This document shows, in pieces, positions 38,893 through 46,188 of a stretch of 64,000 nt of DNA. The notes under the pieces were generated by a model. That model saw nothing but the letters and a program-made list of their open reading frames with translations. It made no database searches and was not told the DNA's origin. The first letter of the stretch is position 1. Every line of letters starts with the position of its first letter. The stretch is from assembly GCA_028724905.1 (NCBI GenBank), contig JAQYTG010000018.1:347878-411877 (forward strand), in the 5' to 3' direction. Made by a program: the position numbers and the translations under genes. This DNA is from Actinomycetaceae bacterium. Lineage in GTDB: Bacteria; Actinomycetota; Actinomycetes; Actinomycetales; Actinomycetaceae.

Positions 38893-39699
38893 ATGTTCAT
38901 CACCCAGACAAGTGATGCAGTATTTGACGCCGAGCGCAATCTTGCAGCCGACATCTACGAGCCCAACGAACCAAACGGCGCAGCCATCATACTGATTCAC
39001 GGTGGCGGTTGGGCTGGCGGCGACAAATCAGCAGACGCAGATCTGGCCACTTTTTACGCTGAGGCCGGATACCTCACCGTCGTCCCGAATTATTCACTCA
39101 CGCCCACCGCTTATTTTCCGCAGCCAAATGAAGACATAGCCCACGCTATCGAATGGTTGAAAGCCAGCTCGTACGAGTTTGCCCGTGATCGGATTGCCGC
39201 GGTGGGATATTCGGTGGGAGGCACGATGGCGGCCGAAATGGCTATTCGCTTAGGCATACCGGCAATCTCACTTTCAGGTATGTTTGCGAACGACATCTGG
39301 CTCGCCACCCATCCAGATCTGGAAGCCAAACCGCTGGCAGAAGTGGCTAAAGTCCACCCAGACGTCGTGGGGCCAGCTGGCCCCGTTGGGCCTGTCGATC
39401 AGTTTTACAAGTGGTTCTTGCTCAACTATTTCAATGGAGATGCCAGCAAGGCCGAAAGCTCCTCTCCCGTCTATCGGGTGAACGAAAAAACCGGCTCCAT
39501 GCTGCTCGTCAATTCTTATCACGAGCTCACCCCCGTCAGTGAGGTGACTGCAATGCAGCAAGCTCTCGCCGATCACCACGTGCCTGTGTGGGTGCGGCTC
39601 ATATCTGGCACACGCCACGCAAAAGCCTACTTCGAGGATGTAAAAGCCGATACTCTGAGATTCTTGGCCGACGTCCTTGACGTGGCCGAAGCACTCTGA
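38893..39699 (+). CDS. Alpha/beta hydrolase, esterase-like
   Basis: A 268-residue hydrolase of the HGGG (hormone-sensitive-lipase/BD-FAE-like) type. Motifs are IHGGGWAGGDKS for the oxyanion hole, GYSVGGT for the serine nucleophile, and SGTRHAKAYFED for the histidine. An AAAGGAG site precedes the ATG. There is no signal peptide, so it acts in the cytoplasm on a small ester or carbamate. It follows the lipase-like gene by 75 bases on the same strand and may be co-transcribed. Confidence 0.88.
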   Translation: MFITQTSDAVFDAERNLAADIYEPNEPNGAAIILIHGGGWAGGDKSADADLATFYAEAGYLTVVPNYSLTPTAYFPQPNEDIAHAIEWLKASSYEFARDRIAAVGYSVGGTMAAEMAIRLGIPAISLSGMFANDIWLATHPDLEAKPLAEVAKVHPDVVGPAGPVGPVDQFYKWFLLNYFNGDASKAESSSPVYRVNEKTGSMLLVNSYHELTPVSEVTAMQQALADHHVPVWVRLISGTRHAKAYFEDVKADTLRFLADVLDVAEAL

Positions 39700-40008
39700 G
39701 TGCGAAACCGTCAGAGAGTGCGAAACCTCAGATATATTTCCCTTCTTGGCGCCTCCTGTACGGGCGCAGGCTTATGCGGGCGCGGGATACTGCTGGATAT
39801 ACAGGATGCTGGGTCTAAAGGCGCAGGCCGTAAGCGCGGATCTATACAGGAGCGGGGCGATAGCGTGGGCTTATATGGGCGCGTTATAAAGGAGCAGCCT
39901 ATACAGCCAGCCACGGGCAATTACCGCTAGGCTGTGCAATCGAGAGATGCAATCACACAGCGCCATCACATAGCACAATCACGGCAATCACGCGGCGCAC
40001 TCATGGCA
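39700..40008. other. Gap with degenerate GGGCGCAGG-type repeats
   Basis: No gene is recognised. The sequence repeats words such as GGGCGCAGG, GGGCGCGGG and TATACAGGA between about 39755 and 39905. It resembles decayed tandem repeats rather than coding sequence. Confidence 0.4.
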
Positions 40009-40060
40009 GTGGCCAGTTTCATCAATACGGACGTGAGTCTGAGTCGATGAAACTGGCCAC
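40009..40060. repeat. Dispersed palindromic repeat, copy C (perfect)
   Basis: GTGGCCAGTTTCATC pairs perfectly over 15 bp with GATGAAACTGGCCAC, with a 22-base loop. The arm continues as a match to copies A and B. It lies between convergent genes (the esterase and Hsp20), so it could serve as a bidirectional transcript end. Confidence 0.75.
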
Positions 40061-40264
40061 GTATGCTATTTACCGCGTCACCTCTCACCTTTTTACTGGC
40101 GCACTGATACTCTAGCGCCGTTGTTACTAGCGTGCGTTACTGGTTGCTGTTAGCGTGAACGCACAACGCTGCCGTACTGGCACGTGATGCCACCTGTACG
40201 CTGCTATTAGCACTGCGCCACTGAGGCCTCTATGAGGAGACCGCTCTTCATGCGCGCCGCACAT
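40061..40264. other. Gap downstream of hsp20
   Basis: No gene is seen. It holds short repeated words (GCGTGCGTTACTG, GCGTGAACGC) only. Confidence 0.35.
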
Positions 40265-40714
40265 TCAGGCAGCTGCCTCTTCGGAGTCGGATGCATCAAT
40301 CACTTTCTGCACTCCAGCGTGAGAAACGGCAACCTTGCGCGGTTTGGATTCTTCAGCCACCGGAATGGTGAGGGTGAGCACACCGTCGGTGTAGTCAGCC
40401 GTGATCTTTCCGGTGTCCAGCCCATAGCCTAAGTTGAGCTGCCGAGCAAATGTACCCACAAAGCGCTCGCGCGACAGCCACTTAATGCTGTCACTTTTCT
40501 CCGATTCACGCGACGCACGAACCGTCAGCGTATTTTGATCAATATCAATATCTATAGATTCCGGATCCACTCCAGGCATATCAAATTTCGCTACAAAATT
40601 GTCGTCTGTGCGATACAAATCCATGCCCATGCTAGAACCTGTGGAAGCGGCGCGCATTGCCTCATTCATCGCGTGCTCAATACCGCGGAACGGGTCATTC
40701 ATAAACATTGCCAT
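40265..40714 (-). CDS. Hsp20/alpha-crystallin small heat-shock protein
   Basis: ATP-independent chaperone that binds unfolding proteins. The alpha-crystallin domain runs from about residue 35 to 130: FVAKFDMPGVDPESIDIDID, then RERFVGTFARQLNLGYGLD and the beta-strand GVLTLTIPVAEESKPRKV with the IPV/IxV tail motif. I start at ATG 40714 (MAMFMNDPFRG) because GGAG lies nine bases upstream; length is 149 residues. An HspR-type operator overlaps the likely promoter, so expression should be heat-induced by release of HspR repression. It stands alone; no dnaK or hspR gene is in the window. Confidence 0.94.
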   Translation of the reverse strand: MAMFMNDPFRGIEHAMNEAMRAASTGSSMGMDLYRTDDNFVAKFDMPGVDPESIDIDIDQNTLTVRASRESEKSDSIKWLSRERFVGTFARQLNLGYGLDTGKITADYTDGVLTLTIPVAEESKPRKVAVSHAGVQKVIDASDSEEAAA

Positions 40715-40828
40715 AGTCATCACTCCATTCATAACTGCGGGGCTGGCGAGTTTGACGATTCCAGCTCGCCGGTTTCCCGATCTGCTTACAACAACGCAAG
40801 AGTTGAGTTTTTATTCCACATATTTTAT

Positions 40829-40849
40829 TGAGTCTTATACACTCAATTT
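40829..40849 (-). promoter_or_regulatory. HAIR-type HspR operator upstream of hsp20
   Basis: TTGAGT-N7-ACTCAA matches the HspR-associated inverted repeat (consensus CTTGAGT-N7-ACTCAAG) at six of seven positions per arm and with the exact spacing. A further half site TTGAGT lies at about 40805. On the minus strand the inner TTGAGT can double as a -35 box with an AATATG-like -10 about 18 bases on, 115 bases upstream of the gene. Confidence 0.8.
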
Positions 40850-40869
40850 TTCCGCCTTACAAAATACTT

Positions 40870-41203
40870 CGCGCAATAACGAAGCTACCTAGAAAACACA
40901 GCACACTAAAGCAAGCGACACAATTCGCCAGCTCAGTTGCATCAATCCACTAACGGAGTGCATCCCTATCCCAGCAAATTCTCCTCAGCGCTCCAGCAGT
41001 ACTTCCCTCGCACGCCTGCAGCGTACATCTCTACCCCACGCACATTTTTCCCGCACACATCTTTACGTCTACAAACTTGCTATGTCCGCAAACTCGCCCC
41101 TCAGCGCACACCACGTTGGATGTGCGAGCAGGCAGCGAACCCTTATACCCGCCCAACCATATCTCAACGCGCATCTAGCCAGAAAGACCAATAGAATGGC
41201 CAC
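40870..41203. other. Gap without a recognisable gene
   Basis: Short ORFs on the plus strand show no family character and are rich in Pro, Thr and Arg. It must hold the promoter of the NifX-like gene. Confidence 0.35.
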
Positions 41204-41695
41204 ATGAACACGATGCACTTACCACAACCACACTTTGAGCATGAGCACTCTGAGAATGGACGCGCTGGTCATAGACGCTCGGAGCACGAGTACTCTGAGC
41301 ACGAGTACAGCTCTCAGATGACCGCGCATAATCAAGCCAACACACATCCCGTCGTCGTCGCCGTCAATCTTATGGGTGACGCTGTGGGCGCTGGATTAGG
41401 GCGCGCTCATTGGATGGGGATAGCTACGGTAGCAAATGACGTCATCACCAGTTGGGACGAGTACGAAGTAGCCTGGGATATCTGGCACGATCAAGGCCCT
41501 GAGGGAAGCCACCATGCGCGCATCGTGAGATTTCTGCGCGAGCACGGGGTACAAGCCGTCGTCACCGGCCATGCAGGCCCACCAATGGTCAATACCATGC
41601 TCAAACTCGGCGTCTTGCCACTGCTAGGAGCCTCCGGCTCTGCCCGAGACGCCGCACGTGCCGGCGCTCACGAATGGCTCAAGCAGCAAGGCTAA
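41204..41695 (+). CDS. Dinitrogenase iron-molybdenum cofactor (NifX/NifB-type) family protein
   Basis: A 163-residue protein whose last 115 residues form the small NifX-type domain (VVVAVNLMGDAVGAGLGRAH at the start and GVQAVVTGHAGPPMVNTML later). The first 48 residues are His/Glu-rich with a repeated SEHEYSEHEYS unit, which may bind metal. No nitrogenase gene is present, so this is one of the widespread stand-alone members of unknown function, possibly a metal-cluster carrier. The host gene is the last normal-composition gene before the AT-rich island. Confidence 0.85.
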   Translation: MNTMHLPQPHFEHEHSENGRAGHRRSEHEYSEHEYSSQMTAHNQANTHPVVVAVNLMGDAVGAGLGRAHWMGIATVANDVITSWDEYEVAWDIWHDQGPEGSHHARIVRFLREHGVQAVVTGHAGPPMVNTMLKLGVLPLLGASGSARDAARAGAHEWLKQQG

Positions 41696-41808
41696 AGAAG
41701 ATAATGACGATCACGTTTGCTCTTTTAGAGCGATAGTGCCAGTGAGCTAATTTTAACCACTGGGCGATAATTTCTAGTCAGTCACTTTAGCTACTGGGGT
41801 GATAGTGC

Positions 41809-41821
41809 TCGGTCAGACCGA
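41809..41821. promoter_or_regulatory. Perfect palindrome TCGGTCAGACCGA
   Basis: A 13-bp palindrome around a central A. It contains GGTCAGACC, the core of the dispersed repeat arms, and is followed by CATTATC, resembling their TTTTATCA part. The GGTnnnACC form is typical of operators for GntR-family regulators, so this could be a regulator site. It lies at the left edge of the AT-rich island. Confidence 0.5.
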
Positions 41822-42172
41822 CATTATCTCCCTCCCCATAAGCCAACCCATAAGCCAAAACAGCAAGAGCCAGCCAACATCACATCTGAATTCGTAAGGA
41901 GATCAGTTTTCTGGAGCCCATGCTTCGCATCCAATTATGCGCCGCAATCAAGCCGATAATTTTTCTCCTTATCCGCTTCCTCTCGTCACCCCAGAAGGCC
42001 CAAAATACGATAGTCACGAACACTTATTTTTTGAGTCACGATGATCGAAAACTTGTGATACGAATACACACATTGAACGCTTCTAAATATACGACCCCTG
42101 AGCATGGCTAGCTCTGTTTGAGCCAAACATTCTTTGTCTAACTTCCTCCTATCTTCCCACAATTCAATGTCG
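41822..42172. other. Left part of the AT-rich foreign island
   Basis: Composition shifts to AT-rich within this stretch. No intact gene is recognised. Bases 41880-42170 could be further decayed coding DNA, but no reading frame gives a family match by eye. Confidence 0.4.
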
Positions 42173-42274
42173 CTATTTGTAAGCCCACTTCGGCCCTTCA
42201 ATGAGCACTGCGCCTTTTGCATTCAACCTATCTTTGAGTAGACTATCTGCAATCCTAGGTAAATACCTCGCCAT
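42173..42274 (-). pseudogene. 5' fragment of an AAA_14/DUF4143-type ATPase
   Basis: A 33-codon remnant with a perfect GGAGGGGG ribosome site. It begins MARYLPRIADSLLKDRL and reaches AVLIEGPKW, the approach to the Walker A motif of stand-alone AAA_14/DUF4143 ATPases (normally GPKWxGKTT). It then reads AYK and stops. The rest of the gene, normally about 400 residues, is missing. The start lies 68 bases from the direct repeats. Confidence 0.65.
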
Positions 42275-42341
42275 TTCCCCCTCCAACAAATAACGCTTCA
42301 ATAGGCTCTATTATCAGTAGAATCAAGCATTTTCGCGATTT

Positions 42342-42456
42342 CATTCAAGTGATTGGCGGGTTTTCATTCAAGTATTTGGCGGGTTTTCATTCAAGTATTT
42401 GGCGCAACTTCGTTCAAGTAATTGGAGATTTTTCGCTCAAGTTTGTGGCATTTTTA
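42342..42456. repeat. Five 23-bp direct repeats (iteron-like)
   Basis: Five adjoining units start at 42342, 42365, 42388, 42411 and 42434, exactly 23 bases apart. Consensus begins CATTCAAGTATTTGGCGGGT. Units 1-3 are nearly identical; units 4 and 5 drift (CGTTCAAGTAATTGG, CGCTCAAGTTTGTGG). The array abuts the broken end of a serine-recombinase gene. It may be plasmid replication iterons, given the repL remnant nearby, or the multiple terminal repeats of an IS21-like element. Confidence 0.9.
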
Positions 42457-42558
42457 TTCTTTATGCTTTTTCTGTGCATCCAGACTGAATCCATCAACCT
42501 GCATGGCAGTTGAAACACGAGTATAGACGTATGCCTTTGCTCTTGGTTTCTCGCTCAT
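42454..42558 (-). pseudogene. N-terminal fragment of a serine recombinase
   Basis: A 34-codon remnant, MSEKPRAK followed by AYVYTRVSTAMQVDGFSLDA. The YxRVSTxxQ motif holds the catalytic serine of large serine recombinases and resolvases. The frame ends at a stop (QKKHKE) exactly where the 23-bp repeat array begins, so the gene was cut by insertion or deletion there. The catalytic domain and DNA-binding parts are missing. Confidence 0.8.
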
Positions 42559-42748
42559 TTCTTTTTCCCACCTTGGTGTTGTTGTTAATCATCGTGAGTA
42601 TAGTACAACTCCAGAATGTGAACATTTCAAGGTTTCTGGGAAAGATGTCGGCCATTTTTAAAAATTTCTGCATACCTTTTTTGAGCTTTCCGACCTGCAT
42701 TACAGTACAACAACAAAATAATCGCTGTATCACTAAAATGTCAAAAAG

Positions 42749-42866
42749 TTTCTGTATATAATATCAGTAATTTACTGTATATAATATCGTTTGGACATTG
42801 TATGAACAAATACACAAATGCGATTCCGCTGTGCTGTTTCCGCGTTATTGATATTATATACAGAAA
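42749..42866. promoter_or_regulatory. Inverted repeats with TATAAT boxes
   Basis: TTTCTGTATATAATATCA (42749-42766) is matched by its exact reverse complement at 42849-42866. A second direct copy, CTGTATATAATATC, lies at 42775-42788. Each contains a TATAAT box, two facing right and one facing left towards the recombinase remnant. This looks like a divergent, operator-controlled promoter region from a low-GC mobile element. A short ORF (ATG at 42872, 24 codons) follows on the plus strand and ends inside the next hairpin. Confidence 0.65.
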
Positions 42867-42923
42867 AAGATATGAGCAAATTTTTATATTCACTGAGTGC
42901 CGGCAGGTACCAGGAAGCAAAAA

Positions 42924-42945
42924 AGCAGGACCCGCAGGTCCTGCT
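42924..42945 (-). terminator. Terminator of the acetyltransferase pseudogene
   Basis: AGCAGGACC pairs with GGTCCTGCT around CGCA; on the minus strand the stem is followed by TTTTTT. It lies about 54 bases past the acetyltransferase stop. Its core GCAGGACCCGCAGGT is identical to that of the hairpin at 44063. Confidence 0.8.
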
Positions 42946-42998
42946 CTAGATTCTAATCTGTTCGAGTAAATTGGAATTTATAAGATATGTGATAAACC

Positions 42999-43539
42999 TC
43001 ATTCTTCCACCTTATGTGGGATGATTCTTGCTGGTACACCAACAGCCGTACAATTTGATGGAATATCATTGACAACTACGGCATTTGCACCTATTTTCAC
43101 ATTGTCGCCTATCGTAACACTACCAATTATTTTAGCACCTGCGCCAATAAATACATTATCACCTATGGTTGCAGATTTATTGTTCTCACCTTGCGCTATT
43201 GTAACCTGTTGATGAATAGTGCAGTTTTTGCCAATTTTTGCATAGTGAGATATAATAATTCCATTTAGATGGTGCGGCAAATTTGGTTTTGAAGCAAATT
43301 GCGCACCGCTGTTCAAGTTTGTGCCCATTGATGCATTGGCAAAGGCATCGGAACGTTTTATCCTAAATAAATACCAAAGACGAACAAGTGTGCTTTTTTT
43401 TTGAATTGGGATTTACAACTTCTTCTCGCATTTTCCAGTAACCTTTGCCATTATAATGCTGAATTAGACCCAACATAAACGAATAAAAATTGAACCCATC
43501 TTTCTTTTCTTGTATTCGCCCTAAAGGTGTCTTTTTCAT
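42999..43539 (-). pseudogene. Frameshifted hexapeptide-repeat acetyltransferase (serine-acetyltransferase-like)
   Basis: The 5' part starts at ATG 43539 with a perfect GGAGGAG site and reads MKKTPLGRIQEKKDGFNF to REEVVNPNSKKK. The 3' part, in another frame, continues STLVRLWYLFRIKRSDAFAN and then the left-handed beta-helix repeats (GKNCTIHQQVTIAQ, IGDNVFIGAGAKIIG, IGDNVKIGANAVVV) to residue end VEE. The break falls in a run of nine T (A on the coding strand) at 43394-43402; removing or adding one base joins the two frames into one protein of about 180 residues. This may be true decay, a phase-variable switch, or a sequencing error. The family acetylates serine or sugars; low-GC codon use points to a Firmicute origin. 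Confidence 0.8.
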
Positions 43540-43578
43540 TTTACTCCTCCACATACATATGTATTTGTTCAATAATTC

Positions 43579-43948
43579 ATGGTTTATCGAACTGTTTACA
43601 CACATACTTTTCCAGTATCATTGTACCATAAGGGGGAAGTATCAGACATCTATATTCAAAAAGATGTGTCCAGCCAGAACTTCTGGAAATCTGGCTGAGC
43701 GACATCCTCACAGTATTGGGTATTATTTCAAACAGTAAGCAATTAGATGTTGTTTTGTATGTCATGGCACACATCAAACAGAGCGATAATACATTTGTCG
43801 GTTCTTATGACAAGATTGCAAGAGAATGTGGAGTGTCAAAAAGAACGGTTATCACAACAATGAAAAGTTGTTAGAGGTTGATTTTATCAGAAGAGTACAA
43901 AACGGTTATTACCAAATAAACCCAAAGTATATTCTCAAGGGGCAATGA
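43579..43948 (+). pseudogene. repL: Frameshifted RepL-type plasmid replication protein
   Basis: Three frames read in turn give one RepL-like protein. From ATG 43579, MVYRTVYTHTFPVSLYHKGE runs to SSQNFWK; then, after one missing A in an A-run (about 43689), WLSDILTVLGIISNSKQLDV continues to the winged-helix part (FVGSYDKIARECGVSKRTVI). A second missing A (about 43864, AAAA for AAAAA) leads into LLEVDFIRRVQNGYYQINPK and the stop at 43948. RepL proteins start replication of small Firmicute plasmids such as erm(C)-type ones. Two frameshifts mean it is not functional as it stands. It is divergent from the acetyltransferase remnant. Confidence 0.75.
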
Positions 43949-44062
43949 GAATAAATGTAGGATGGTTATTGACTATTACAACACACTTGATTCTTACCCT
44001 AAGAATGATGGAAAGAAAGACCCAAACGAAAATTGATATGAGAGAATTTATAAAAACAGTGA

Positions 44063-44095
44063 AGGCAGGACCCGCAGGTTCTGCCTTTCGTTTTT
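44063..44095. terminator. Bidirectional terminator at the island/methyltransferase junction
   Basis: AGGCAGGACC pairs with GGTTCTGCCT around CGCA, followed by TTTCGTTTTT on the plus strand and by a T-run after a few bases on the minus strand. It closes the repL remnant and also the methyltransferase gene, whose stop codon (44094-44096) touches it. Core identical to the hairpin at 42924. Confidence 0.8.
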
Positions 44096-45986
44096 AATCT
44101 CTCAGCATTCCAAAGTGTCTGAATGCATCCATGATTGCTGCCTCTTTTTCGGGTGGGCAAATGAGTTCTTTGCTCTTACCCTCACCGATGTTGTAATTGT
44201 CTCGTTTCTCAAAACCGCACTTGTCCTTAATCTGGGCAATGTACAGGGAGGAGACCTTCAGACCGTATTTCTCCAAGATGTATGCCTTTATCTCGGAATA
44301 GGTGGCAGTGGATGATGCTCTGCCTTGCAGGTCCTCAACATTCACATCAAACTTGATTCGCTCGTAGACATCTTTCCGGCTTAAAAGGATTACAGTCTCC
44401 ACATGGTGTGTATGCGGGAAGAGATCGAGCACCTCGAAGCTCTCTATACTCCATCCGGCTGCCGCAAACACCCCCACATCACGAGCCATCGCTGCCGGAT
44501 CACAGCTGACTAACATCACTCGCTGCACGCCCCGATCTTGTGCAATCACCTGGGCGGTGGCTATGCCTAAACCAGCTCTCGGGGGATCGGCAATCACTAG
44601 TTCAGGGTGCACCTGCTCAAGCGCGTGGCGTACTGCCTGCGCATCTATCCAGCTCTGGTGAGCGTGTGCCCACGGATAATGGGCGAGGTTGCCCACAGCA
44701 TCTGCTACCGCCGACTCAGATCCCTCTAAGGTGAGCAACTGCCCGCTCTTTCCAATAGCTCGCGCCACTGGCAGCGAAAACAGCCCCGCCCCTGCGAAGA
44801 GCTCCAACACGCGCTCTCCCCCAGCCAACTCAGCGGCGCGCATCACCCGTGAAAGCAGCGCGCTCGGAGCCGACGAATGAACCTGCCAAAACCCCGACGG
44901 GGAGAGATCGTACTCGTAGAGCGTATGCCCATCCGAAGCACGCTCACGGAGCCGATATGGCTTCTCCGTCGCTGCCAGATCTATCCGCTCTGGCAGCGCT
45001 GCCAGCTCTGACACCCCCGATAAAGTATCGAGCTGTGACGAGCATGATGGGCGTGACGGGAGCACCCACACCGCCTCGCGGCGAGACTTATTGACGCGCG
45101 CACGAGCTCCTTTCGGAGCCCTAGCCAGCGCTACTACCACATTTGCCCCACTGGCGGGAGCCACCACGTGAAGCCGTGTACCTGGCGTAATGATTCGATC
45201 CCACAGGTTGCCAAAGAGATCGAGCGATTCTAACTCCCGCACAGCCAGCGGCATATCCGCCAGTGGTATTAGTTCATGGCTATGCTCACGGTACATCCCC
45301 ACGCCAGTTTCCATTTTCACCACGTCGAAGCGGGTACGAGTATGCCAGCCTGCCCCAGCAGGGCGAGCGCTATCCTCATCAAGGTCAGCACAATCCCCGT
45401 CAAGGCGAGCATAGCCTCCGTCGAGGTGAGCACGCTCCCGTGCTATGCCGAGATACTCCTGTGTACCGCGCCCCTCAACCGTGCCGCTCTTCTCAGCTGT
45501 ACTGCCATCCCCACCGGCGCAATCATCGGGCACCTGGGCACCTCCATCACCATCGGGCTCAATGGAGCGAGCACTCATATCACGCCCTGCAAGCTGCTGG
45601 GCCAGAGCGTCTCCGCCGATACGCTCCACCTGCGTAGCCACCACTCTCCCTTTGAGCTCGCGTTGAAAATCCAAGGATATATGCCCAAAATCCGCAGCCC
45701 CACTGGCACCAGCTGCACCGGCTGGCCACAAGTGCTCTCGGCGATGCGGTGAGGCTTCCAGTACGTTTTCCACCACGGCTAAACGGAAGCGTTTTTTGCG
45801 CTCAGTGATGCGCACCCGCACGTATTCTCCAGGAATGCCTCCGCGCACAAATACCACCTGGCCGTCGCTCTGACGCCCGACGCATAGCCCTCCATGCGCA
45901 ATATCATTAAGTCGCAGATCTACAAGCTGCCCCTCGTGGATACGCCGCCCCTCAGATTCGCCGTTGTCTTTGCCGTCACTCACCAT
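44094..45986 (-). CDS. TrmA/RlmD-type uracil-5 RNA methyltransferase, chimeric
   Basis: SAM-dependent RNA methyltransferase of 630 residues. An N-terminal TRAM domain (about 17-75), the SAM motif VLELFAGAGLFSLPVA, the DPPRAGLG motif and the catalytic cysteine in VSCDPAAM identify the TrmA/RlmD family. The iron-sulphur cysteines of RlmD near residue 90 are absent. About 75 residues near 135-210 (AHLDGGYARLDGDCADLDED and flanks) are a low-complexity insertion with seven-residue units. After HTHHVETVILLSRK (about residue 535) the last 95 residues match the C-terminal tail seen on Firmicute RlmD-like proteins (KAYILEKYGLKVSSLYIAQI, CPPEKEAAIMDAFRHFGM) and are encoded by AT-rich DNA continuous with the island. 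The gene looks like an actinobacterial 5' part joined in frame to a Firmicute 3' end. Confidence 0.88.
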   Translation of the reverse strand: MVSDGKDNGESEGRRIHEGQLVDLRLNDIAHGGLCVGRQSDGQVVFVRGGIPGEYVRVRITERKKRFRLAVVENVLEASPHRREHLWPAGAAGASGAADFGHISLDFQRELKGRVVATQVERIGGDALAQQLAGRDMSARSIEPDGDGGAQVPDDCAGGDGSTAEKSGTVEGRGTQEYLGIARERAHLDGGYARLDGDCADLDEDSARPAGAGWHTRTRFDVVKMETGVGMYREHSHELIPLADMPLAVRELESLDLFGNLWDRIITPGTRLHVVAPASGANVVVALARAPKGARARVNKSRREAVWVLPSRPSCSSQLDTLSGVSELAALPERIDLAATEKPYRLRERASDGHTLYEYDLSPSGFWQVHSSAPSALLSRVMRAAELAGGERVLELFAGAGLFSLPVARAIGKSGQLLTLEGSESAVADAVGNLAHYPWAHAHQSWIDAQAVRHALEQVHPELVIADPPRAGLGIATAQVIAQDRGVQRVMLVSCDPAAMARDVGVFAAAGWSIESFEVLDLFPHTHHVETVILLSRKDVYERIKFDVNVEDLQGRASSTATYSEIKAYILEKYGLKVSSLYIAQIKDKCGFEKRDNYNIGEGKSKELICPPEKEAAIMDAFRHFGMLRD

Positions 45987-46188
45987 AGTTCCTTAACCCT
46001 ACTGCTAGATCTGCCACCACCTACGCCACCGTCAGCCTCTACATCTGCCGTTACTCACCATTTTTCCAGTCTCTGCGAGCGTCCCTCCATCTGTGCAGCT
46101 CCACCACACCCTGGCAGCATCCCCAGTATCCCCGATGGCCAGGCAGAGCTCTGCGTACCGTCAGCTCCACTGCAGGCGTCAGCATCGC

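Noticed and set aside
41204-41695. NifX-like protein as evidence of nitrogen fixation
   Set aside because: No nitrogenase or nif assembly genes are present; stand-alone members of this family are common in non-fixers.
42510-42761. 83-residue plus-strand ORF in the island
   Set aside because: It is antisense to the serine-recombinase remnant and has no motif.
42801-42965. Plus-strand ORF of about 54 codons starting MNKYTNAIPL
   Set aside because: It has no ribosome site and runs through the inverted repeat and the terminator hairpin.
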